Shown piece after piece: positions 9,165 to 20,836 of a DNA stretch of 64,000 bases (within the stretch, counting starts at the first letter, position 1; the number at the start of each line of letters is the position of its first letter). The translations under genes were made by a program, and so were the position numbers. The DNA lies in contig BCLD01000011.1 of the NCBI GenBank assembly GCA_001600875.1, positions 626,355 through 690,354 of the forward strand. Direction: 5' to 3'. The notes below the pieces were generated by a model. It ran no database searches and was not told the DNA's origin. It worked only from the letters and a program-made list of their open reading frames with translations. Origin of the DNA: Solicoccozyma terricola (Eukaryota > Basidiomycota > Tremellomycetes > Filobasidiales > Piskurozymaceae).

Positions 9165-12100
9165 TCATGCCGAGTTATTCCCACTCTCCTCTCGGATCTC
9201 CGCCAACCTCCGCCGCATTGCCTTCTCTGTCTTCGTGGGTGGTACCTTTCGACAAATGAGCGCACCTGCAAGTGCCATACATCCTCCAAATTGCAGGACA
9301 TGAGCGACAGCGTGATTGTTCTTGTCAGCGCCACCGGGGGATCCTTCGTTTCCGGCAGTCGCTTCGGACATCTTGAAGATGAAACTAGCGATGATAGCGA
9401 TGAGGAATTGAGGGAAGACGATGGCGAGGTTATGTATACCCATGATGGTACCACCAGCTGGCTTTGATCCTGCGTATTCGACGTCTTCGTTGAGGACGTC
9501 GATGTCAGCAGCTGAATAGGAGCGGATGAGCATCGGTGCTCTTTCCTCGGGCTCGGAAGGTGCATTCCAAAGATGAGGCGTAGAAGCTGCTCGAGAATGT
9601 AGAGGTCGTTTGGAAGTCGATGAGGGCGCACTCCGCGGGGGTCGAGATGTGGAGCGAGAACGGTTGGAGGCATCATTCGCTGGTGGTGCCGGAGCTGATT
9701 GCTGGTCGTCGATCTCTTTGAGGAACTGATAGGCAAAAGATGCGGAATGGTCAGTCAGCCGTCAGGGTGAGGGTGATTGAAACATGTACTCACTTCCATG
9801 ATGATTGCGAATGGTCTGTAGGTTCGATGGTATCATCAGTCAACGTTACGAATACGGATCACGCCAGACAATACTCACACCCAGCAGGCTACAGCCCAAC
9901 AGACACCAACCAACGCAATCGCGATCGTTGCCTGCCATACCTTGTCAATGAAAATAGTCGACATCATGATGAAGAAGAAGAGAACCATCGCGGAGCTCCA
10001 GATGTTTCTTAGCATGAATGGCATGGTAGGAAGCTTCAAGCTTTTGCCTTCCCTAGAAGCTTCCAGCTTCCACTGGCGGACTTGTTCTCGTAGAATCTCG
10101 TATTCGCGATCTTCCTCGTCGATGGAATCGTCGTCGCTCATCTTGTCGTCATTCTCCGGTGCGAGTAGGCGGCGATCGCGAGCAGCTAGGTAAGGAAGGA
10201 GAGTGCCGGCAACGATGGCGACTGTTGTCATGGGGATCAATGAGCCAGGGGGGGGTTACGTCGACGACGCAGCAACGCAAACACCCACCGATACTATAAA
10301 TCAACATAGCTAGACTTCCCGCTCTCGTCGAGACATCCACGTTAGGCTCCCTTCCAATCTCCAATGCCATGACTTCCGCCACCCAGGTGGTTGAATAGAA
10401 CAGATACGGAAACCAACCCATAAACGCGCAGATCTGGACGTAACATACTCTACGTATGGGTTTCGGAAGATGACGAATGGCTTCGTAGATGGTGTAGAGG
10501 ACGTCGGAGGTTTTGCTATGATAAGTGGGAGTTCAACTTCTGGTTCTCGCGATTTGATAGTGAGTTGTTCAAAGACTCACGACTTCCGAACTCCGAATTC
10601 CTGTTCTTTCTCCTCCTCTTCCTGCGTCCAGCATGTCAACCATACCGTCATCACCAATATGACTATAGCGACGATACAGACTTCACCAGGATAAAAGAAA
10701 AAGACGTAAGCGAAGTGTGTTTTCATATTCCCAGCTCCACAACGTCCCATAGCCAAAACTCACATTTTCTGAATTGACCACCTCCAACAAGTCTCAGAAT
10801 CGGAACTTTTGCAAGATTCAAACTCCCTGCGTGTCAAAAACCGACAGAGTCCAGCGAATGAGATGGTTCCCCCTCAAAATTTGATATCTTTTGGAGATCG
10901 AACAACGTACCCATAGTGAATCCAAGGATATTAGCCATATGAGCAAATCGACCATGCCATGCATTAGCTGAAGCCAATTGTTCTCCTGGAGTTACATCCA
11001 ATACGAGATTTCGCAGTGATCCTTGAAGACTGTTGGGGGGGGGGGGGGGGGGTTTAGTCCATAGGTTTTCATAATCCCTTTTGGACACGAGGAAAAAATT
11101 TGAAACTTTACGCGTTTAATGCGAAATCCAAGCAATAGAATGCGGTGACTGCGATAGCGATTGCGATGCTCTTGACCTGATTGAGACAACATCATAGTCA
11201 GGAATTCGGTGACGGCTATAAAGCAATAATAAGAATAATAAACCCTCACCATTTTTGCTCTTTCCGGATCCCAATCACCTAATCCACCATTAAAAACACT
11301 AACCAAACCAGCAGCGATCGGTTCAGTAAAAGCTAAAGCCAAACCAGAAACAGTAAGAAGAATCGTAGATGATACAATCCACCATCTTCTTCTGAATCTA
11401 GATAATGATGAATCTGATATTGCACCGATGAGTGGCTGAGCAATGAGGCCGGAGACTGGGGGGAGAAAAGTGAGAAATACATGGTCCGATAGTTAGTTTG
11501 TCGGGGTTGAAGAATGCGATCTCAGGGACCCCCCGGGGGGGAGGGGGGCTTACTAGGTCCAGCAAGCCATACTAATGATGTTAGCTGTTCGGATAGACCG
11601 AGAGATAAGAGATAAGGAGTACCGTAGCCTAATTCAACGACCTTTTTGATTCGGATTAAAAAGTTGTTTCAGCGTGTGGTTTTGCAAAAATACACGTTGG
11701 ACATGCGAATAATGATTGCGTGGAAAAACATACCCAAGCGAGCTAAGATGTGGGCCAAAGTTGTGGATAGAATTCAGTAAAAACCCCCATCGTCTCGTTC
11801 AACCGGTTGAGAAAACATGGGTTTGAACTGACCTGACTACCACCCATACTTATCGTCAACGCTATCATACCCCACAACCCCAATTTTTTCTTCTTGAATT
11901 TCTTCTTCGCCCCACCAGCACCATCTGATATCGTTCCATAACCATTCATTGTTGATGTTTCCCGCTGACGATCTCCAATATCAAATCTTCCCTGTTTTCT
12001 CTTCCTAACACCATCAACAACACTACCTTCCATCGTCGAAGAAGCACCATCATTGATTTCTTCAACCGTGGTTAAAGGAGGAGAAGCTAAATCCAATCCT

Positions 12101-12270
12101 CGAACTTGTGATACGTTGGATCCACGACGAATTGGAGATGTATCGATGAGCGATGAAAGGGATGTGTAGGAATCGCGAGGTGGTGGTGGAGGTGTTTGAT
12201 TGGTACCATGTGAATCGGTGTTACTTCGCAACGACCCAGACCGAGGTTGTGTCGGAGACGGATCAGACAT
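9165..12270 (-). CDS. GPH-family sucrose/maltose:H+ symporter (SUT1-like)
   Basis: A 12-TM major facilitator of the glycoside-pentoside-hexuronide group, probably bringing alpha-glucosides or sucrose across the plasma membrane with protons. Key family segments are ELGYGTPYLLSLGLS near 11600, LTSLVWLAGP near 11560, the loop QPLIGAISDSSLSRFRRRWW (11370-11450), and DVTPGEQLASANAWHGRF near 10960. Later come ICAFMGWFPYLFYSTTWV and C-terminal membrane segments near LVGVCWAVACWVPFAIIMEF and FPQFLIAIIASFIF. A long disordered N-terminal tail (about 120 residues with several Pro runs) and a Ser/Arg-rich cytosolic loop near 9560-9720 are typical of fungal members. At least eight introns interrupt the gene, one with an 18-nt G run. 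The chosen start is ATG at 12270; an in-frame ATG at 12366 would add 32 residues. Confidence 0.87.
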
Positions 12271-14040
12271 GTTGTCCTGCACTCTCCTCCCACCTGCGGC
12301 GAGGTAGAGCTGGTCTGTGTGGTTGTTGCCCAACGTGGTTGGTGAGATGGCAATATGGGCTTTCATATGGTCACCCAACCCGGGGCNCCCCCCCCCCCCT
12401 CCCCCTCCCCCTCCCCTCTTACATAATCAGCAAACCCAAACGGCCAACGCACGCCCCATGCTCTATTCCCCGTAATCCGCGGTTCACATATCCCTTCACG
12501 GCGAATCCGCAAGCAACTGGCCATCCCGTCCCGAGACTCTCGCTGTCGTTTGCATTTATACCGGGGTTTTTAGATCGACCCAACACCCTGATCCACTATC
12601 ACTTATCCGCGCCGACGTAGCGTTAGGGGAAATTATTGAAACTCCCATGTACCGCTGCAGTCTCGGGTCATGCTGTCTGTATTCTTGATCCTCATATGAA
12701 CCACGCCGCAGGGGGGTGGGGGGGGGGGGTGGGCATGAAAGATCAGCGGGTGCCGATATGGGTCTTTCCTGTGGCTCTACCGATGATTGTCTCATTACTA
12801 CCGAACCGTGTAACGGATGACGACATGTGTTTAACGGGCACTTGTCTTCGTTATGGGACGGATTTTAATCATCCTGGCCTAACAAATATGTTTTGAATCT
12901 TGGTCGTTTGGTCGGTTATTACGAACGGGAAAAGGATACAGAAGGGAGGGAGAGTACAAGGTGGATGTTGTTTTGAACGTTGGAGCGTTGGAGGTTGGAT
13001 CTCTGGAGGAAGTTGGGCTTCTTTGTTTATTCTCTCATTTCGCTTTCCGTCCATCTGCCTCCCCCCTCCCCTCCGCCGCCTCCTCATGTGCCTTATTTAT
13101 GTTCTTATAAATCCGGATACAAGTAACCCATTACTCTTCCTTACTGTACTTCCGGCAAGGAGGATTCTTTGAAGCGGGGAAGGAAGGGAAGGGAAGAGAA
13201 AAACTCGCTAAATGTACAGTTTAAAAAAAGCGAAACGGGGCGGAAATCCCAAGCGTTGTAACCACACACTCCCCGAATCAAAAGACGACATTTGAGACAA
13301 GAAAGACGGGGATTTCGTTCAACCTTAGGAATCAAGACCATCACCAATCCCTCACCCTTCGTGCATACCTTTACATCAAGGCCCTGTCTGTTGAACGAAA
13401 AGGGGAACTCGACAGTTCACTGACCATCCGATCCCATCCCTTCCTAATCCCATCCCATCCCACATCCCCGCAAGTAAAGTGTGGTCCGGATCCAAGTACA
13501 AGTACCATATAACGACTGGGACGAGATAGATACAAATCCAAATCCCCCAGGGTGGAGTCGGAGCGTTCTCAACCGAACGCGTGTTTTTGGTAAGAGGTCG
13601 AGAGAGATTGCAAGGGGGGGAAGCCGGGGGGTATCACCATCTCCTACATCTCGCAAAGCACACCCGCCCGAAACAAAGTGGTGAGGATCAAACATTAGTA
13701 GGAGGACCGGTCCAAACCAACGGATAGGATATCGAATCAACCGGTGGGCTTTGGGATTTGAGAGAGGAAAGGTGTTGGTAAATCCAAATCTGGGCGGATC
13801 TCATACATACAGCTCTTGTTAACCACCCCACTCCAACGCAACCCGTTTGGATCATTTGCTAAAGGGTTCATCAAATCCAAGAATCTTCAAGGGAATCAAT
13901 CCCATACCCGTTTGGGAGAATCTCGTCGGAAACCAAACTCGGGACTTTTGGGATCAAGGTGGGATATAGCGTATTGCAGTCTAGGGCAACGACATCTGGG
14001 GCGTTTTATGCAACATCGGTTCGAAAATTCAAATCTCCCA

Positions 14041-14064
14041 CACACGCACACACACACACACACA
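14041..14064 (+). repeat. CA microsatellite
   Basis: An almost perfect CA dinucleotide repeat with one CG interruption lies in the region upstream of the CSL gene. Confidence 0.9.
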
Positions 14065-14640
14065 TCAATTGGAAGTTTTTGAACCAGAACTATCAATTTC
14101 CCTTTTCTTTGCAAAGCTTTTGATCCGTTGGAGCTTTTCTTGAAATCATCCTTCGTCCGAACATCCATCTTTTACCACCCACCCTCTCCCCGCAATCCCC
14201 CCATCTCCTCTGTTTCCCACCCCACCACTTAATCACCTATCAACGCAATATCGCACGTCCTATCACAAGGTGGTTAAGAAAGAAAAAGTTATCAATATAT
14301 CTGAGGGGTTAGACGATTGGTGCAAAAGGGGGATTTTTGATAACGTGAGTGATTTCCGGATGGTTGGATATGGAATGAGATGAAGGAGGAGGAAGAAGAA
14401 GAGGGGAGGGGGGGGGGGGGGGGGGGGTGATAGGCAACGGAGAGAGCAAGCACTTGGATGATTTCCATCGTTGCATGCGAAAGAAATAGACGTCGATCTA
14501 TTGAACAAATGGGGAATCACGTCATACTTGTTTGTGGTTTAAGCACCCATCCGTTGAACGGATGGGATCCGTCTTGACCATGTTAGATCGGCCAAACAAC
14601 CGAGAGCCTTGTATTGGGGTTTTCATGAGCATCGAAGTAT

Positions 14641-14660
14641 AGAGAGAGAGAGAGAGAGAG
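14641..14660 (+). repeat. AG microsatellite
   Basis: Ten AG units lie in the region upstream of the CSL gene. Confidence 0.9.
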
Positions 14661-15264
14661 TTCTGGGTACAGGATGATCATGATAGCGATAACGACGGGA
14701 GAAACATGACTCGTGATGGTATGACAGAAGGGTAAAGATCGAGTGATCATTGCAACCATCCCAGGGGATGGAGTGTAATATCCTTCCTTTCAACTGGTCC
14801 AGGGGGGGGGGGGGGAACGATTAATCGTTTGATTACGACGTAAAGGGGTTTTGAGATCGATTCTCCTTTTTCCGGCTAAGCCATAAGCAGTCTCTTTTTG
14901 GACAAAGGGAACTTGAATAGGTGATCGCACGCTCGTCCAGGGGCAAAGCGAGAGAGAGAGAAAGAGATACGTAACGCGGATCCCTGACCTTTCTCTTGTT
15001 GAGAAGAGGTGATCAATTGGATTTCAGGTGGGATAGGGCTGGATAGAATTTACTTGGATCTATTTTCGATCCTTCGTGGCAGTTCTCAGTAGTTCACAAT
15101 CAATCAGTGGAGAAAGCTGACCCAAGCATCTACCCCTTCACCTTTCGACCTTGATAATCAACAACCATACTCTTGGCTTCGCTTCGCAATCGCTGGTACG
15201 TTTCGCGTTGCTCTGGTCTTTTGCTTTTGGTCATACCTACCGCCATCCTTTCCGACCCTTCAAC

Positions 15265-18200
15265 ATGGACATGAATGGCGATGCACTCTTGATAAAACAA
15301 ATGCCCGACGGCATGGTAACGCTCATGCCGAATCTTCAAACGGATTTCGACATTTCCGTGCTCGACAATGTCAACACGAACCCAACAGTCGACTCTCAAT
15401 CATCGTCTGCCAAAGGATTGAGAGACGCTTTTGCTGATCAAGTCACTGGGCGCAAACAACACAACGCATCGTCTTCCAACTCATCTTGTTCACGTTACAT
15501 CCGTAAGGAAGCAACAGAGAATCAATTGGCTTCCGTTCATCGTGCCTCTGAAACCGATCCCTTACGATTCGGGGAACAAGGGTCAGCTGAATTTCTGATC
15601 GATCCTCCGAGCGTTCCATTGCCTTCGAGCGTGCGATTCTACAACTCGGTGGAAGATCCGCTACTAGGCAACCACAACGCGCGACCTCAGCTCTCACGGT
15701 TATCATACGTAGGAAATAACGACAAAGGACCTGTATCAGCTGGTCCTGTACCTGCACCTTCGCTGAGAGGTGGTGGTCTTTGCGTTGACTACGCTCCGGA
15801 TCGTGTTCACCATCAACGGAGTGCAATTTCAGGAAACAACAGCATATTGCAACAGCTCCTCGCTAGCCGGGTCGGTCTACTTTCCCAATCAGCAGAAGAG
15901 GGTGGGGTGAATCATCACACGTCGCTCGTTCAGGGCATGAACTGCGTCAGTGCGATGGAGAGTGAATCATATCGAGTAGACGCGAGAGCATTTGCCGAGA
16001 TGCAGCAGCAGCAGTATAATCAACGTTCGAATTCAAACGTGAGTTGGAACGACACGGGCATGTGAATCTCGTGGTTTAAAGTAAAGATGATATATCGCTC
16101 GTTCGCAGACAACTAGCACCTATGAGGCCGGAAGCAATGGCATGTACTCTGTCCCAAAGATACACAGTGCGTCTTGCGGTTCTCTCGTGACCCCTTTCAA
16201 TTCTGTTAATATTCTTTCTCTCAAACCATTCTCGTTTCAGGTCATCCTGCTGCGCAGTCAGCTATAGCAGGGACATTCCAATTCCAGGCGGACCCTTCCA
16301 TGGCTAGCTCGGCGGGTAGTCGACCCACTCTCGCCGCCCTGCAGACGGGTATGCAAATGGACCTGCAGAGCTCGCCTGGCTCCCAACCTTCCACTGGGTT
16401 GTACTCTGGCGTATCAAATTTGGACACTGCTATTCCGCTACAAGTATCAGCAGTGACACCAATGGGATACGCAGTTCCATCACCTCGCCTCATCACTCCA
16501 CCAGAAGGCAGTAGTAACTCCAACAACTCAGTCAACGTGCCCTTACCCGGGTACGCTTCAAGTCCTTATCCGACTGGTAGTACGAGTGGTGGATCGGGTC
16601 TGCAAATGGCATGGCAAATGAACGACAATTTCATGCATCGTTACGGGTCTGACGGGAATGGAGGCTTTTCGTCCACCTCACAGTCACCGCCGTCATGGAT
16701 TGCAAATGGTCACGCCTCAGCCAATCCGTCCTATTCCGCACAGCCAACGGCCGCATATCCCGACAATGCCATCACTCAGCTTCACGAATCCCTGAATTCG
16801 GTCCTCACTACGGGTCAGCTGTCAGAAAAGGTGTTACCGGCCAGTAACCAGCAGGGCTACATGAGCTCTTGGACTACCAATGCCCCCTTTCAGCGGTCAC
16901 CTCTCCAGCACACACAGTCTGGGAACGGTTCTCTCCCATCCGCGAGCTCCGGACAGCAGCTGACAACGGACGGGCAATTCGCCATACCATCGTCCTACAT
17001 CCCGCAAACCTTATACACTCCTCAGGCGAACTTTCCCGCCACCTCGAGCCATGATTTCGTCGTTTCGGATCAATTTCAACGCATGTCCATGACCGGTGAC
17101 TGGAAGGAGTTTGTCAGGTTGGTGTCATCGGCAGTGTTTCTGCTCGCGAGTCTGACTTTTCTCCTGGCAGCTCGCATCTTCTCAGTTACCTAGAATCACC
17201 GAATCGCTACATGCATGGAGAGCGCAAAATTGTGGTGCATAGCCCTCGTGTTGGTCAGAAGTCGTACGGAACAGAGAAAAGGTGAGATGCCCGCCGCCGA
17301 TGGAGTGTCACTCGGCTAACCCCAATTTGATTGAAAGATTCCTCTGTCCACCACCCATGGCTACACTTATTGGCCGTTCCTGGTGGACAAAAGATCGTAA
17401 CGGCAAGCCCATCAATCCTCCTGCTGTCAATATCTCAATCTCGCAGGAAACACCAGTAGGCAATGCCAAGGCCATCTGGACAACCACTCATGGGCGACAA
17501 ATAGAAGAGGGCCCGGAAACGCAGCTGAATGCAAGAGAAGAGCCGTTCGTCGGCCGGGTTGGAGCTCGGAATCTTCATATTTCAGAGCAGTCGGATAAGA
17601 AGCGGATTGTGAAGGCGGTGGTCAAGGTGTCCGTGTTTCCTCAGCCAGTGCCTGGCCAGTTCGGACACAGCACTGAAGGCGGCAATGTCATTGGTTCGTT
17701 CGAGAGCAAGGAGATCAAGATCATCAGTAAGCCAAGCAAGAAGAGGCAGTCGACCAAAACCACCGAACGTGAGTCTACCTTCTGAGCGCTGTCTTTGATG
17801 TGTTTTCTTGACGATCTTCTGGTGTGCCGTCCAGTCTGCCTACAACATGGAACTCCAATCTCGCTGTTCAATCGCTTACGCTCTCAAACCAGCTCCACCA
17901 AGTTTCTCTCGGTCGCGCCCAACATTTCGAAGATGAACGGCACGGATGGGAAGCCATTGATGGGTGAACACGAATTGCCACCGCAATCTTCCGGCTTCAT
18001 AGCGGATGCACATAGTTGGAGTTGTGAGTGTTACTGGTTTGATCATATGATGGACCAAAATTTTGCTGAAGCAAGTCCTGTCATTGCAGCTTTCCTGATC
18101 TGGCTAGTGGATCCCGCTAAGCAACCTACGGACCCGCCACCACCACCTGTTCCGGTCAATGACGTCTATCCTCCTCCCGTGGATGTGATCGATGTTCCGA

Positions 18201-19876
18201 TTGGCGAACCGATCCCAATCGTGCAGTACAATAACTGCATTCGACTGCAGTGCCCAATGACAGGATTACTTTCGCCCCTGTTCGTTATTCGACGAATGGA
18301 GACGGCGAATTTGGCGGTAGGCGGAGATTGGATCAAGGGGGAGATTGGCGCAGGAAAATGTCCTCTTGGCGAGGAGTCGGCAGATGCGGTTTCGCAGCTG
18401 CACAAGGTGAGTCTACCGGTGTTCCTAATAGCAAAGTCCCAAGTTGCTGACGGCTCCCTGCGTACTCTCAAGGTCGCCTTTGAACTCTACTCTGATCCAA
18501 ACTTTCCCATCTATGGTCGAGATGCGGGGTTTCCTGGACAATGGCTCACATGCGAAGGTGAAGCCATAAAACTTCGAGGTGGAAAGTCCCGACGTACATG
18601 GGCTCCTGCTTCATCGCCTCCGGCCGTACGAAACTCTCGCCAGTTTTCCTCGAGCTTGCCGAACACTCCTTCTGGGCAATTCACTGCCCTCTTACCGATG
18701 ACTCCGCGTATCGGACCAGGGTCTGGAACTCCTCTCTCTCCTTCTGCACCGGTCAGCCCAGGTGGCATGATGTCGCCGCTCTCCCAGGCAAATTCCGGCG
18801 ATCAGTCCTACTTTGCACTGCCGAGAAAATACTCGGGCTCGTCCAGCGGTGTGGCGAGTAGTGGAAGTGGGACCTACACGAATCCCTCCACGCCCTGGGA
18901 AGACGAATCGACGGGTGGTGGTCCCGCACGTCGACGACGTGGATCTAGCTCTGCTTCGCAAGGCGGGTTCAAGAGTCCGATCAGTACCACTGACCGACCT
19001 CACAACCGAAAGCCATCTGTTGAGCACATGATCGGTATGGGACTTAATTTCGGCGCGATGTTACCTCCAACAGCAACGTCCACTATCAGTGGGTATGAAA
19101 CGGGTTATGCGATGGTCAATCCAATCCAAACACTGTCGGGGTCAGCTCCTGGACCTGGTGGGCAAGCGAGGCATATGAATCATGCGCAACCACCCAATCA
19201 TGTTGGTGCTGGAGAATTCAGCAAATGGACTGTGGAGATCGCGGAGACTGCATCGTGGTGAGTGTTGTGCTCCCAGATGTGCATTTATCGCGAAGTCTTT
19301 GAAAGCTAAGAAGAAAAGAAAAAAAACGTCTTGTAACCATTTTCGCAGGACCATTGTCGGAACTGAATCCAAGACCTATACGTTTTGGATCCCTCCTTAT
19401 GTAAATGTGCTCACGACGCCGGTCACTCCCTTCCCCACGTTGTCCAAATACCTCCCGCCAGGACAAGCTGCGGAGACGACACGGGAGAAGAAATACGATC
19501 ATCATTTCACGACTTTGCACAACATGCAGCTGGCAACTTTGTGAGTGGGGACGCCCCCCCCCGCGGGGGGGAGGGAACCATTCTATAAACAAATGAATCG
19601 ATGCTAAAATATTCCCCCCTCTCCTTCCCTACCAACAGCTACGGATCAGGTTTCGCCAAATCCATGGATGGAACTGCTTGTCATCTCGTTTATTATGGAT
19701 CGGAACCTGCTGATCATCATGAAGTCAGATGTCAAGAGGTGATGTGTGCAACTACGCCTTCCCGTGCTATTACTCCGTCATCGAGCGGTAGTCCGATCGG
19801 GATGGAGGTGCCGATATCTCTTGTTCGAGGAGATGGACAGGTGGTTTACCCAACTTCTCTCAAGTGGAGACTATGA
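15265..19876 (+). CDS. CSL (CBF1/Su(H)/LAG-1) family transcription factor
   Basis: Fungal CSL proteins bind GTGGGAA-type sites in the nucleus; fungi lack Notch, and S. pombe has two members (cbf11, cbf12) that affect cell adhesion and division. Early exons are 15265-16038, 16109-16166, 16241-17117, 17171-17281 and 17338-17768. A long Ser/Asn/Gln-rich disordered N-terminus comes first. The Rel-homology-like N domain follows: SHLLSYLESPNRYMHGERK, IVVHSPRVGQKSYGTEKR, FLCPPPMATLIGRSWW. The beta-trefoil domain has HGTPISLFNRLRSQTSSTKF and its later strands (IRLQCPMTGLLSPLFVIRR). A large Ser/Pro/Gly-rich insertion (about 18600-19200) splits the protein before the C-terminal IPT/TIG domain (TYTFWIPPYV to VYPTSLKWRL). 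An upstream in-frame ATG at 15151 is possible, but its extra residues look non-conserved. Confidence 0.9.
19551..19573 (+). repeat. C-run/G-run junction in a CSL intron
   Basis: Shortly after a GTGAGT donor, a run of C meets a run of G across a GC step. This is one of several such palindromic homopolymer junctions in the window and may be unstable or badly assembled. Confidence 0.8.
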
Positions 19877-20836
19877 ATGAAGGTGGTCACGATCACGATC
19901 CTCCCCGCGCGTGGGTGGGGGGAGGGGGGGGGGGGGGGGGGATGGGAGGACAACAACAACGAAAAAAAGTCCAGGGGGAAGCTCACTTTTGGCAATGATG
20001 AACCTTTTTTTTTCAATTAATTAATTCAAAACCGTGGACAATTTAGGGGGGAAAAAAAAAAAGAACTTTCTGAAGAGCAACGAGGGACAGAGTTAATGTG
20101 CGGAGAAGAATTATATATAAGGTCGACGAAGAGAGAAAGAAGTGAAAACCGGGGGGGGGGGGGGACCGTTTCTCCATGCTGTATCCGACCGTCGCAGACC
20201 AGTTGTATTTTAGTAGGCAAGCAAATAGAGAGGATTTCACCCGTTTTGAGATGATATGCCCGGCCGGACGACTTGAGACATCTCTTGTTTTACATCGCGA
20301 CTCGGACCAAAACAGCCACGCGTTTTCGTTGCGTTTGGCGTTGAATGGGAACCGGATGGAGATGAGAATCGGAGGTGAGGGGTCTGCAACGACGAGGAGG
20401 AGGAGGCCGAGGATGTCTCTGGCTGTCTCTGGCTGTCTCTCTGTCTGTCTGTCTCTCGCTGTCTGTCTCGCTGTCTCTCCTGGCTGTCTCCCCTCATGTG
20501 CGACCGAGTCCCGCGTCGCGTTGAACCGCCCAGTGCCTGGACCAGCACCATCCACCACTCACTTCGTATTTCATTCACAGATCACATTCATCCTCTCGCT
20601 CCGGTCATGCAACTCAACAACCACTTTCTGATATAGTACAACGTCAGCTCATACACAGAGGTTAGTGTCCCACAAGATCGACCAGAACCACGAGTATTCC
20701 TCACGCTGATACACGTCCACCTCGTCCCATTCGCGCCCTCCACCCCCCCTCTCCCTCCCCCTCTCCCTCCCCCTCTCCCTCTCTCTGAACAGGCGACCCA
20801 CATTCCTTCACTCCCACACACTCCTTTTCTCACATC
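19877..20836. other. Intergenic region upstream of the subtilase
   Basis: It holds two G runs (about 19923-19941 and 20151-20163), a degenerate CTGTCT-type tandem repeat (about 20415-20490) and a strongly pyrimidine-rich tract just before the subtilase ATG, which probably marks its promoter and leader. No gene was found; the long open frames on the minus strand are artefacts of the simple repeat. Confidence 0.6.

Larger units (their letters stand above)
12271..15264. other. Long divergent intergenic region / CSL leader
   Basis: About 3 kb separates the transporter start (-) from the CSL factor start (+). I find no recognisable gene. It contains an N base and C run near 12387-12398, G runs near 12716, 14408-14427 and 14803, a CA microsatellite (14041-14064), an AG microsatellite (14641-14660), and several short upstream ORFs. 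Long leaders with upstream ATGs are common for fungal regulators, so part of this may be 5' UTR of the CSL gene; that is inference. Confidence 0.5.

Noticed and set aside
15151..15264. Longer N-terminus for the CSL factor
   Set aside because: The added residues look like translated leader sequence. The ATG at 15265 begins a composition consistent with the rest; kept only as an alternative.
20237..20578. Arg/Gln/Asp-rich minus-strand ORFs near 20.4 kb
   Set aside because: They are translations of the CTGTCT-type simple repeat.
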